Below, piece by piece: positions 1 through 5,733 of a DNA stretch of 9,383 nucleotides (positions are counted from its first letter, which is position 1; every line of letters begins with the position of its first letter). A model generated the notes under the pieces. The model was given only the letters and a program-made list of their open reading frames with translations. It was not told where the DNA came from and did not search any database. Origin of the DNA: Planctomycetota bacterium (GTDB lineage: Bacteria; Planctomycetota; Planctomycetia; Isosphaerales; Isosphaeraceae). The translations under genes were made by a program, and so were the position numbers. The stretch lies in contig JAKBCQ010000048.1 of the NCBI GenBank assembly GCA_021807585.1, positions 1-9,383 of the forward strand, in the 5' to 3' direction.

Positions 1-192
1 TTTGAGCGCGCTTTCGAGCAGCTCTTTCCGCGAGACCGACCGGACGTAATTCGATTCGACCTGTTCAACCGCGTCGACGAACAGACCGTACATCTCGGTC
101 CCCTCGTCGCGCTGCGCCGCCAAGCCGGCCTGAAGCCCTAAAATGGAGAGGATCGCGACGATCAATAGCGCGACCAGGTTGCGTCGAGGCAT
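1..192 (-). CDS. N-terminus of S41 carboxy-terminal processing protease (partial)
   Basis: The frame opens at an ATG at 190-192 and runs off the left edge, giving 64 residues. It begins MPRRNLVALLIVAILSILGL, a short basic start followed by a hydrophobic stretch, which fits a signal peptide or membrane anchor. Next comes a segment with F-V-D-A-V-E-Q-V and N-Y-V-R-S-V followed by a K-E-L-L-E-S-A-L helix. That combination is typical of the N-terminal region of Ctp/Prc-type S41 peptidases, just before the PDZ domain. Members cleave C-termini of exported or membrane proteins through a Ser/Lys dyad, which lies outside this window. The start is supported by GAGGAG (minus strand, 201-206) eight bases upstream. 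The gene is separated from cbiB by 186 bases and probably has its own promoter. Family assignment rests only on the N-terminal segment, so it is moderately sure. Confidence 0.7.
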   Translation of the reverse strand, partial: MPRRNLVALLIVAILSILGLQAGLAAQRDEGTEMYGLFVDAVEQVESNYVRSVSRKELLESALK

Positions 193-236
193 GAATCGAA
201 CTCCTCGGTCGATCAGGGAATCCATCTCAATCATAC

Positions 237-271
237 AATTCTAGTGGATCGCGACCGCGAAATTCTAGTGG
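237..271 (-). promoter_or_regulatory. Tandem 11-base repeat with TAGAAT boxes upstream of the S41 protease gene
   Basis: Read on the minus strand, CCACTAGAATT occurs twice without mismatch, at 261-271 and 237-247, with a 24-base period and 13 bases between copies. Each copy carries TAGAAT, one mismatch from the bacterial -10 consensus TATAAT, at 262-267 and 238-243. The box nearer the gene ends about 45 bases before the protease ATG, a reasonable promoter distance. The two hexamers are 18 bases apart, so the upstream copy sits where a -35 box would be. It could be two overlapping promoters, one promoter with repeat-like boxes, or a direct-repeat operator. The rest of the gap (272-378) shows no gene. 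It holds a small inverted repeat CCGAT/ATCGG (299-315) and three CGATCG copies between 324 and 350. Confidence 0.4.
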
Positions 272-378
272 TACGTTTCGGCGAGCTCCCAATCGAATCC
301 GATATCGATCATCGGTAAGGTCTCGATCGACCGATCGCCCTCTTCGATCGCTCCAATTTGGACGCCGATTCAACGTCC

Positions 379-1377
379 TTAATCGCGCAATCGAATCATT
401 ATTAGTTTAAGACAAATCGTCATCGCGAGCATCAACCGCGCCGCGGTTCTCATCACCGTGACGGCGCGTTCGACGGTCGCTCTTTCGATCGGATTCGAGG
501 CTTCGCCAAGCAACGGCTTATCGGTGATTTTGCCTTGATACGTCGATCGTCCGCCAAGTTGAACCCCGAGCGCCCCGGCGATCGCCGCCTCGCCCCAACC
601 CGAATTCGGGCTCGCGTGCTTACGTGCGTCGCGAAAGCCGATCAGCAGCGCCGATCGGCCGCTTTCGCCGCGAAGCGTCGCCGCAAACGCGATCACGACG
701 AGGCAAAGCCGCGCCGGAACAAAAGCCGCGAGATCGTCGAGCCGAGCCGACGCCCACCCCAAATAACGATATCGATTATCTTTATATCCAATCATACTAT
801 CAAGTGTACTGATCGATTTATACGTCCAAAGGCCGACGGGGCCCGCGAGAGCGAGCCAAAACAAAGGCGCGACAATCGCGTCGGTCGTGTTTTCGCCGAC
901 GGTCTCAACGCACGCTCGGTCGATCTCGCTTCGATCGAGTTCGGCGGTATCGCGTCCGACGATCATGCTTAACTCGCGGCGAGCGGTTTCAAGATCGACC
1001 GCTCGCGCTGCGCGGAGCGTCTCGACCGCGAGGCTCTTCGCGGCGAGCCCCCACGCGATCAGAATCGATCGCCCGAGAAGCGACGGCCAATAACCCGATC
1101 GATCGCCGAGCAGCATAATCCCCCAAACGATCGCCGCGGTCGCCGCGGGAACGCCGAGCGCGATTGCGATTCCGAGCGATCGTTCGAGTTTTGCTCCGGC
1201 ATGAAAACAGATAACGATTCGACGAGAAAGTCGTTCGAGCGTCGCGATCGCGGCTCCGATCCATCGTACCGGATGGGGGAAGCCTCGAGGATCGCCGACG
1301 ATCTCGTCGAGCAAGCCCCCGAACGCGATCGACGCGACCGCTGGATCGAGCAGGTAACGAAGCGCGAGGCTCGTCAC
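379..1377 (-). CDS. cbiB: Adenosylcobinamide-phosphate synthase CbiB
   Basis: This integral membrane enzyme of late cobalamin synthesis attaches (R)-1-amino-2-propanol or its phosphate to adenosylcobyric acid. The 332-residue product has the family's usual length (about 320) and its motifs in order: L-L-D-E-I-V-G-D-P (22-30) with P-H-P-V (34-37), S-M-I-V-G-R-D-T (137-144), E-T-V-G-E-N-T-T-D (158-166), TYKSISTLDSMIGYK (185-199), and H-A-S-P-N-S-G-W-G-E-A (254-264). Several hydrophobic segments lie between them. The start is GTG, and its GTGA overlaps the cobQ stop, so translation is probably coupled to cobQ; no strong ribosome binding site is seen. Residues 184-206 are written in AT-ending codons unlike the rest of the gene. 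In pseudomonad naming this gene is cobD. The family call is very secure. Confidence 0.96.
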   Translation of the reverse strand: MTSLALRYLLDPAVASIAFGGLLDEIVGDPRGFPHPVRWIGAAIATLERLSRRIVICFHAGAKLERSLGIAIALGVPAATAAIVWGIMLLGDRSGYWPSLLGRSILIAWGLAAKSLAVETLRAARAVDLETARRELSMIVGRDTAELDRSEIDRACVETVGENTTDAIVAPLFWLALAGPVGLWTYKSISTLDSMIGYKDNRYRYLGWASARLDDLAAFVPARLCLVVIAFAATLRGESGRSALLIGFRDARKHASPNSGWGEAAIAGALGVQLGGRSTYQGKITDKPLLGEASNPIERATVERAVTVMRTAARLMLAMTICLKLIMIRLRD

Positions 1378-2948
1378 GGCGTTCGTCCGCTATGTGCCAG
1401 GGCGCGGTCGATCGTCGCCAGATCGACGTGCGTTCGTAGAGCCTCGGCGATCGGAGCGTACCGATCCGATCGCGCCGCGTGGAATGCTCGGCCGCGCTCG
1501 GGATCGACCGGGGATAAGCCCCGCCTTTTTCGTAAAAGATCAATCAGTTGGTTGAAAAAGAGCCGATTATCAAAAATACCATGAATATATGTGCCGAATA
1601 TTCGGCCCGAGGGGTCGACGGCGCCGTCGGCGATCGTTTCTCCCGAGGGTTCGCGGACGAGTTCGATCCAGGGTTCGACATCCGGGCGACGATCGGTTCG
1701 ACCCATGTGGATTTCGTAGCCGCGGACGACCGACGCGATCGGTCCGGTTCGCGTCGAGCCCGTAACGCGAAAACGATGTTTGATCGGAGAGAATCGCGTG
1801 ACGACGCCGAGCAAACCGAGCCCGGGAACCGTCGGATCCCGGGATTCGACCCCTTCGGGATCGTCGATTCGATCTCCCAACATCTGAAAACCTCCGCATA
1901 TTCCGATAATAATCGGTCCGTCGGGGTCGCGTGCGAGCTTTTCGATCCGATCGGCGAAGCCGCGGTCGCGGAGCCGGGCCAGATCGCTCGCGGTCGCTTT
2001 CGATCCCGGGAAGATCACGAGATCGGGGGCGCCGAGCTCGCGCGCCTCGCGGACGAAACGGAGGCGAACGCCCGGCTCGCGGCGAAACGGATCAAAATCA
2101 GTAAAATTGCTGATAGAATCGACTCGGACGACCGCGACGTCGGTCGATTCACCGTCTTGACCGCTTACATCGGGAATCGATCCGGAATCGTCGTCGAGCG
2201 AGAGCGAATCCTCCTGATCGACGCGGAGGTTCTCGAGATAGGGAAGCACGCCGAGTACGGGCTTGCCCGTGCGGGATTCGATCATCCGCAGGCCCGAATC
2301 AAGAAGAGTCGGATCGCCTCGGAATTTATTGATCAGAAACCCGACGATCCGTTCGCGGTCGGCTTCGGGGGTGAGCTCCCACGTGCCGACGATCTGCGCG
2401 AAGACCCCGCCTCGTTCGATATCGGCGACGATCACGACCGCGGCGTCGGCGTGGCGGGCCGAGCGGTAATTGGCGAGATCGTGCTCGATCAAATTGATCT
2501 CGACGGGGCTCCCCGCCCCTTCCAGAACGACGATCTCGTACCGGCTCGCGAGATCGTCATAAGCGCCCGCGGCGGCTTGCCAAAAGCGATCCTTGGCGGC
2601 GTAATATTCGCGAGCCGAGAGCGTCGCCGCGGGTTCGCCGAGAACCACGACCTGGCTCACCCCCCCCGCGGGTTTGAGTAAAATTGGGTTCATGTGAACA
2701 TGAGGTTCAATCCCCGCGGCCTCGGCCTGCGCCGCCTGGGCTCGGCCGATCTCCCCTCCCTCGAGAGTCACATACGAATTGAGAGACATATTTTGCGCTT
2801 TAAACGGAGCGACTCGAATACCCCGTTCGGCGAATAACCGGCAGAACGCGGTCGCGATCACGCTTTTGCCCGCGTGGCTCGAAGTTCCCGCGATCATCAG
2901 AGCGCGAGCCCGGAGATTTAAGCGTGAATTATTGTTAAAATCATTCAT
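1374..2948 (-). CDS. cobQ: Cobyric acid synthase CobQ (glutamine-hydrolysing)
   Basis: CobQ is a cytoplasmic amidotransferase that converts adenosylcobyrinic acid a,c-diamide to adenosylcobyric acid in four ATP- and glutamine-dependent amidations. The 524-residue protein is full length. An N-terminal synthetase domain shows the P-loop variant GTSSHAGKS (21-29), F-K-A-Q-N-M-S-L-N-S (49-58), G-E-I-G-R-A-Q-A-A-Q (65-74), M-N-P-I-L-L-K-P (86-93), E-G-A-G-S-P-V-E-I-N-L (143-153), and V-A-D-I-E-R-G-G-V-F-A (174-184). The C-terminal glutaminase domain has G-I-C-G-G-F-Q-M-L-G with nucleophile Cys351, Y-E-I-H-M-G-R-T (411-418), and catalytic His456 in T-Y-I-H-G-I-F. It follows the decarboxylase gene by 24 bases and overlaps cbiB by four. 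The N-terminal 17 residues are Asn-rich and the ATG has no Shine-Dalgarno; Met18 is an alternative start. A low-complexity acidic linker lies near 244-270. Confidence 0.97.
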   Translation of the reverse strand: MNDFNNNSRLNLRARALMIAGTSSHAGKSVIATAFCRLFAERGIRVAPFKAQNMSLNSYVTLEGGEIGRAQAAQAEAAGIEPHVHMNPILLKPAGGVSQVVVLGEPAATLSAREYYAAKDRFWQAAAGAYDDLASRYEIVVLEGAGSPVEINLIEHDLANYRSARHADAAVVIVADIERGGVFAQIVGTWELTPEADRERIVGFLINKFRGDPTLLDSGLRMIESRTGKPVLGVLPYLENLRVDQEDSLSLDDDSGSIPDVSGQDGESTDVAVVRVDSISNFTDFDPFRREPGVRLRFVREARELGAPDLVIFPGSKATASDLARLRDRGFADRIEKLARDPDGPIIIGICGGFQMLGDRIDDPEGVESRDPTVPGLGLLGVVTRFSPIKHRFRVTGSTRTGPIASVVRGYEIHMGRTDRRPDVEPWIELVREPSGETIADGAVDPSGRIFGTYIHGIFDNRLFFNQLIDLLRKRRGLSPVDPERGRAFHAARSDRYAPIAEALRTHVDLATIDRALAHSGRTP

Positions 2949-2972
2949 TTTTATATATAATATAATGTAGTA
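2949..2972 (-). other. AT-only-like leader before cobQ lacking a Shine-Dalgarno
   Basis: The 24 bases between the decarboxylase stop (TAA, 2973-2975) and the cobQ ATG are almost entirely A and T, and the bases immediately before the ATG contain no G. No purine-rich ribosome binding site exists. TATATT- and TATATA-like hexamers are present and could act as a -10 element for a leaderless or nearly leaderless cobQ transcript. They may equally just be an unstructured ribosome landing stretch for a coupled cistron. No recognisable -35 element is seen. Confidence 0.3.
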
Positions 2973-4232
2973 TTATTTGGCGGATCGTTCGTCGAGTATC
3001 GAGGCGAGAGCGGCGAGGAACGCCTCGTTTTCGGGTCGGGTGCGGACGGCGATCCGCAGGCTTCCGCCGGTCGGTTCGTCGGCGGGGGGCGAATCCTCCA
3101 AAACGCACGGTTCGAGCCCGGGGAAGTTCGAGCATTCGCGGGTTAAAAAGCCTCGTTTCGCCAGCGCCTTGTGCAACTCGAAAGAATTCAAGCCCCTGCG
3201 AACAATGTTCACAAGATGATAATTGGGGGGCGCGGCGACTCCAGCGGGGCGATCGCGATCGGGCCAGGCGGGCCGTATTCCCTGTAACTCCCACAGCCAA
3301 TCGAGCATCCACGCCGATTCGATCGCCGTCTTCTCGATCAATTCGCGGCGCTCGGCTTCGCCGGTTACATCAATCGCCGCGAGCGCCGCGGCCTCGGCGG
3401 CGGAGGAAACCGTCCACGGATCCTGAAAATCGCGCAATCGTTCAATCATATCGGCCGAAGCGATCGCATAGCCGACGCGTAAACCAGGAATCGCATGTAT
3501 CTTCGTTAAAGATCTAAGAACGAGCAGGTTATTTCTCGAAGCGACCTCGGTCGTCAGCGTCCTTTCAGACTCGTCGGTCAGAAAGGGGAGGAAGGCCTCG
3601 TCGACGACCGTAAGGAGCGCTTCGGTGTCGTCGATCAATCCGAGGAGGTCGCGGCGATTCCAGACGCGTCCCGTCGGGTTGTTGGGGTGTCCCGTCCAGA
3701 AGACCCCTGCCGCCGAGCGCGGGAGGAATTCTTGAGCCCAGCCCGACGATCGATCGCGCCACGTCTCGACCCGCAGGTTGTTGAGCCGCGAGATTCGCCG
3801 ATATTCGCCGTATGTCGGCTCAACAATATGTGAAAGCGGCATGTGCGGATCGCCGATCTCGGCGGCGTGAAGCGCCAGCACCTCGCGGAGCGATTGGCCG
3901 ATCAGGCCGATGATCTCGGTCGCCCCCGCTCCCACGATCACGCGATCGACCGGAACTCCGTGGATCTCGGCGATCCGTTCGGTGAGCCTCGGCGCTCCCG
4001 GTTCGGGGTAACGGGCGATCGAATCGATCGCGTTTCGGGCCGCTTCAAGTACGCGAGGAAGCGGTGCGAACGGATTCAGACTCGCCGAGAAATCGACGAT
4101 CGGACGATCGCCGAGATCGAAGATCCGGCGAGCGAGATTGACGTCGCCGCCATGACGAATCGCCCCGTTCAAATTCGATCGCGCCTCGCTAATTACGATC
4201 CGCTCGGCCTCTCGATCACCGATCCCGTGCAC
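2973..4232 (-). CDS. cobD: L-threonine-O-3-phosphate decarboxylase-like PLP enzyme (CobD of Salmonella naming)
   Basis: This is a fold-type I PLP enzyme of the aspartate aminotransferase/HisC group, expected to decarboxylate threonine phosphate to (R)-1-amino-2-propanol phosphate, the cobalamin side-chain linker used by CbiB. CobD-type features are H-G-G-D (27-30) and D-F-S-A-S-L-N-P-F (47-55). General PLP motifs are G-A-G-A-T-E (101-106), P-T-Y-G-E-Y (139-144), N-N-P-T-G (184-188), D-E-A-F (211-214), and R-S-L-T-K with PLP-binding Lys244 followed by P-G-L-R-V-G-Y. At 419 residues it is longer than Salmonella CobD (about 364), with extra N-terminal residues and small insertions near 122-135 and 325-336. 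The chosen start is GTG at 4230-4232, preceded by a GGGGG stretch at about eight bases; starts further in are possible because the HGG motif normally lies near the N-terminus. Sequence alone does not fully exclude histidinol-phosphate aminotransferase, but flanking cobQ and cbiB favour CobD. Confidence 0.88.
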   Translation of the reverse strand: MHGIGDREAERIVISEARSNLNGAIRHGGDVNLARRIFDLGDRPIVDFSASLNPFAPLPRVLEAARNAIDSIARYPEPGAPRLTERIAEIHGVPVDRVIVGAGATEIIGLIGQSLREVLALHAAEIGDPHMPLSHIVEPTYGEYRRISRLNNLRVETWRDRSSGWAQEFLPRSAAGVFWTGHPNNPTGRVWNRRDLLGLIDDTEALLTVVDEAFLPFLTDESERTLTTEVASRNNLLVLRSLTKIHAIPGLRVGYAIASADMIERLRDFQDPWTVSSAAEAAALAAIDVTGEAERRELIEKTAIESAWMLDWLWELQGIRPAWPDRDRPAGVAAPPNYHLVNIVRRGLNSFELHKALAKRGFLTRECSNFPGLEPCVLEDSPPADEPTGGSLRIAVRTRPENEAFLAALASILDERSAK

Positions 4233-4253
4233 GAAAATTCGCCCCCGAGGCGC

Positions 4254-5300
4254 TCAAACCGCGACCGGAGCCCCCGCCGCCGCCTTTTCGCCGGCCTCCC
4301 GCGAGGTCGACGCGACCGGAGGAGTGAAAAGGTTGTTGAGAGCCTGTTCTACTTGTGAAAATTTGAACGTATATCCAAGTTCTCGCGCCCTTTTGGGAAG
4401 CACCTTTTGACCTTTGGCGATCACCTGCGCCACTTCGCCGAGGATGAGCCCCATCATGAAATCGGGGGGGCCGATCGGAATGTATCGGGGCCAAAGGAGG
4501 CTCGTTCCAAACGTCGGCGCGAGCCTGCGCAGCGTTTCCGTGAGGGCGCGAGAGAAATCGGCGTTGGTGACGGGAACGGGCGCGGTTCCGTTGATCGGTC
4601 CCGAAGCGTCGCCGCGATCGAGTGCGTGGATGAAGATCCCGACGATGTCGTCGAGATGAATCCAACTGAACCACTGTTTACCGCTCGCGGGAGAGAACCT
4701 CGATTTGCCGCCGCCGACGGGCGAACCCCCCAAAAACCGGAAGATCGGCGTCATCACGCCGAGCGCCCCTTCGCCTTTGGCCAGAACGACGCCCGTTCGA
4801 ACGATCGCAGTCCGCACGCCGAATCCCTCGGCACGCCGCGCCGCCTCTTCCCATTCCTTGCAAATCGACGCCATGAAATCGGTTCCGCAAGGATCTTTCT
4901 CGCTAAGCTCTTCATCTCCATGAAAGCCGTAATAGCCGATCGCCGACCCCGAGACGAGCGTCCCGGGAGGCTTCACGCACCGCTTCATCGCCGCGACGAC
5001 GTTCTCGGTCGAAATCACCCGGCTGTCGCGGATCTTCCGTTTCACATCCGTCGTCCATCGATCCGCAAAAATATTATGACCCACCAAATTGACGACCGCG
5101 TCGCAGCCGTCGATCGCCTTGTCCCAACCCGATTCGACCGTCGGATCCCCCTGGATAATCTCAACCCCCCGCATCGCGGGGTTGATCCGAAGCTCGGCGG
5201 CTCGACGCGATAACACCACGCATTCCGTACCCCGATCGGTCAAACACCCGATCATTCGACGACCGATTAATCCCGAACCGCCCGTGATGAAAACTCGCAT
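4254..5300 (-). CDS. TIGR01777-family epimerase-like SDR protein with C-terminal DUF1731
   Basis: This extended short-chain dehydrogenase/reductase-like protein, 348 residues from the chosen ATG, is predicted to bind NAD(P). It opens directly with the Rossmann motif M-R-V-F-I-T-G-G-S-G-L-I-G (1-13). It continues with N-L-V-G-H-N-I (71-77), the family signature G-S-A-I-G-Y-Y-G (118-125), K-E-W-E (148-151), V-R-T-G-V-V-L (167-173), and W-F-S-W-I-H-L-D-D (210-218). The C-terminal DUF1731-type region shows P-K-R-A-R-E-L-G-Y-T-F-K-F (302-314) and V-E-Q-A-L (317-321). Relatives include E. coli YfcH and proteins sometimes labelled cell-division inhibitor SulA; substrate and reaction are unknown. Its stop lies 21 bases before the decarboxylase gene in the same frame. 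It heads the cobalamin run, but a B12 role is not established. A low-complexity Ala/Glu tail follows residue 326. Confidence 0.92.
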   Translation of the reverse strand: MRVFITGGSGLIGRRMIGCLTDRGTECVVLSRRAAELRINPAMRGVEIIQGDPTVESGWDKAIDGCDAVVNLVGHNIFADRWTTDVKRKIRDSRVISTENVVAAMKRCVKPPGTLVSGSAIGYYGFHGDEELSEKDPCGTDFMASICKEWEEAARRAEGFGVRTAIVRTGVVLAKGEGALGVMTPIFRFLGGSPVGGGKSRFSPASGKQWFSWIHLDDIVGIFIHALDRGDASGPINGTAPVPVTNADFSRALTETLRRLAPTFGTSLLWPRYIPIGPPDFMMGLILGEVAQVIAKGQKVLPKRARELGYTFKFSQVEQALNNLFTPPVASTSREAGEKAAAGAPVAV

Positions 5301-5463
5301 CCGCTCCCCCCGATAACCTTGAATCAACGAATCCGTTATCTCTGTCTTGTACTCGCAATCGCCGCGCCGTCAAGTAGCGACCGACTCCGAACACCACGAA
5401 CAAGTTCAGACATCAACATGTATGCGATCGCCGATTCGGGTCCGTTCCGCCCAGGCTTACGCT
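5301..5463 (-). other. Gap between the epimerase-like gene and the desulforedoxin-like gene
   Basis: These 163 bases hold no supportable gene. The only structure noticed near the epimerase start is the inverted repeat GATAAC (5312-5317) and GTTATC (5335-5340) with a 17-base loop. It overlaps the upstream side of the ribosome binding site and could be an operator or a translation-control stem, or chance. No clear -35/-10 pair is visible, and no cobalamin riboswitch B12 box (GCCACTG on the minus strand) was found. Confidence 0.35.
5304..5310 (-). promoter_or_regulatory. Ribosome binding site deciding the start of the epimerase-like gene
   Basis: On the minus strand the bases read GGGGGAG and are followed three bases later by the ATG at 5298-5300. 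The resulting protein begins exactly at the Rossmann beta strand. This favours the ATG over an in-frame TTG at 5325-5327, which would add nine residues not expected in the family. The spacing is short for GGAG but normal if the upstream G run pairs. Confidence 0.5.
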
Positions 5464-5478
5464 TCAACTCGGGTTGAA
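5463..5478 (-). terminator. Weak hairpin at the end of the desulforedoxin-like gene
   Basis: TTCAAC (5463-5468) and GTTGAA (5473-5478) form a perfect six-base inverted repeat around a four-base loop. It overlaps the TGA stop of the 71-residue gene. The stem is AT-rich and no T run follows on the minus strand, so an intrinsic terminator is doubtful; it may be chance. Confidence 0.15.
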
Positions 5479-5679
5479 TCCCGGTATGTTCAGATGAGGC
5501 ATCAGATCTTCGGTCGGCGTCATCTCCTCGCCGCAACACAAGAAGCTTTGAACGGGGGGGGAACCCGAGCACGGGGTGATGATTTCGATCTCGGCGCCGC
5601 AACGACGGCACTGCAGGTGTTCTCCCGGCTGATACGCCGCGGGAAGCTCGATCGGCGGTTCGTCTGCGCTCTTTGCCAT
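5464..5679 (-). CDS. Desulforedoxin-like small metal-binding protein
   Basis: The 71-residue protein has an N-terminal 20-residue Pro/Glu-rich stretch. A core follows with C-R-R-C (Cys24, Cys27) and then L-C-C-G-E-E-M (Cys48, Cys49), with an additional Cys37. Desulforedoxin and the N-terminal domain of desulfoferrodoxin bind one iron through this CxxC plus adjacent CC arrangement, and the CCGE-M ending is characteristic. Here 20 residues separate the two pairs, against 15 in the classic Desulfovibrio gigas protein, so the loop is longer. Iron or zinc binding with a redox or structural role is inferred; there is no superoxide-reductase domain. The ATG (5677-5679) is preceded by GGAG eight bases upstream. 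It sits 54 bases after the hydrolase stop and 163 before the epimerase-like gene. A generic zinc ribbon is the main alternative. Confidence 0.72.
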   Translation of the reverse strand: MAKSADEPPIELPAAYQPGEHLQCRRCGAEIEIITPCSGSPPVQSFLCCGEEMTPTEDLMPHLNIPGFNPS

Positions 5680-5733
5680 GTTTCTCGCTCCGGTTCCATC
5701 GCGACAGATCGTCGACGACGATCGTTCATTCCA

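Noticed and set aside
193..378. Cobalamin riboswitch or small RNA in the gap next to cbiB
   Set aside because: The CTAGTGG sequences are not a B12 box (CAGTGGC on the plus strand is absent). The gap lies downstream of the cobalamin genes and no extended fold is evident.
989..1543. A 184-codon minus-strand frame overlapping the cobQ/cbiB junction
   Set aside because: It overlaps two well-supported genes in another frame and its product is Arg/Ser-rich without motifs.
1548..2681. A 377-codon open frame on the plus strand
   Set aside because: It lies entirely antisense to cobQ, whose motifs are complete. Its product is a low-complexity Arg/Asp-rich string with no recognisable domain, as expected from the antisense of a GC-rich gene with frequent CGATCG.
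5301..5327. TTG start adding nine residues to the epimerase-like protein
   Set aside because: The family begins at the Rossmann strand M-R-V-F-I-T-G-G, and the ATG at 5298-5300 has a G-rich ribosome site just upstream.
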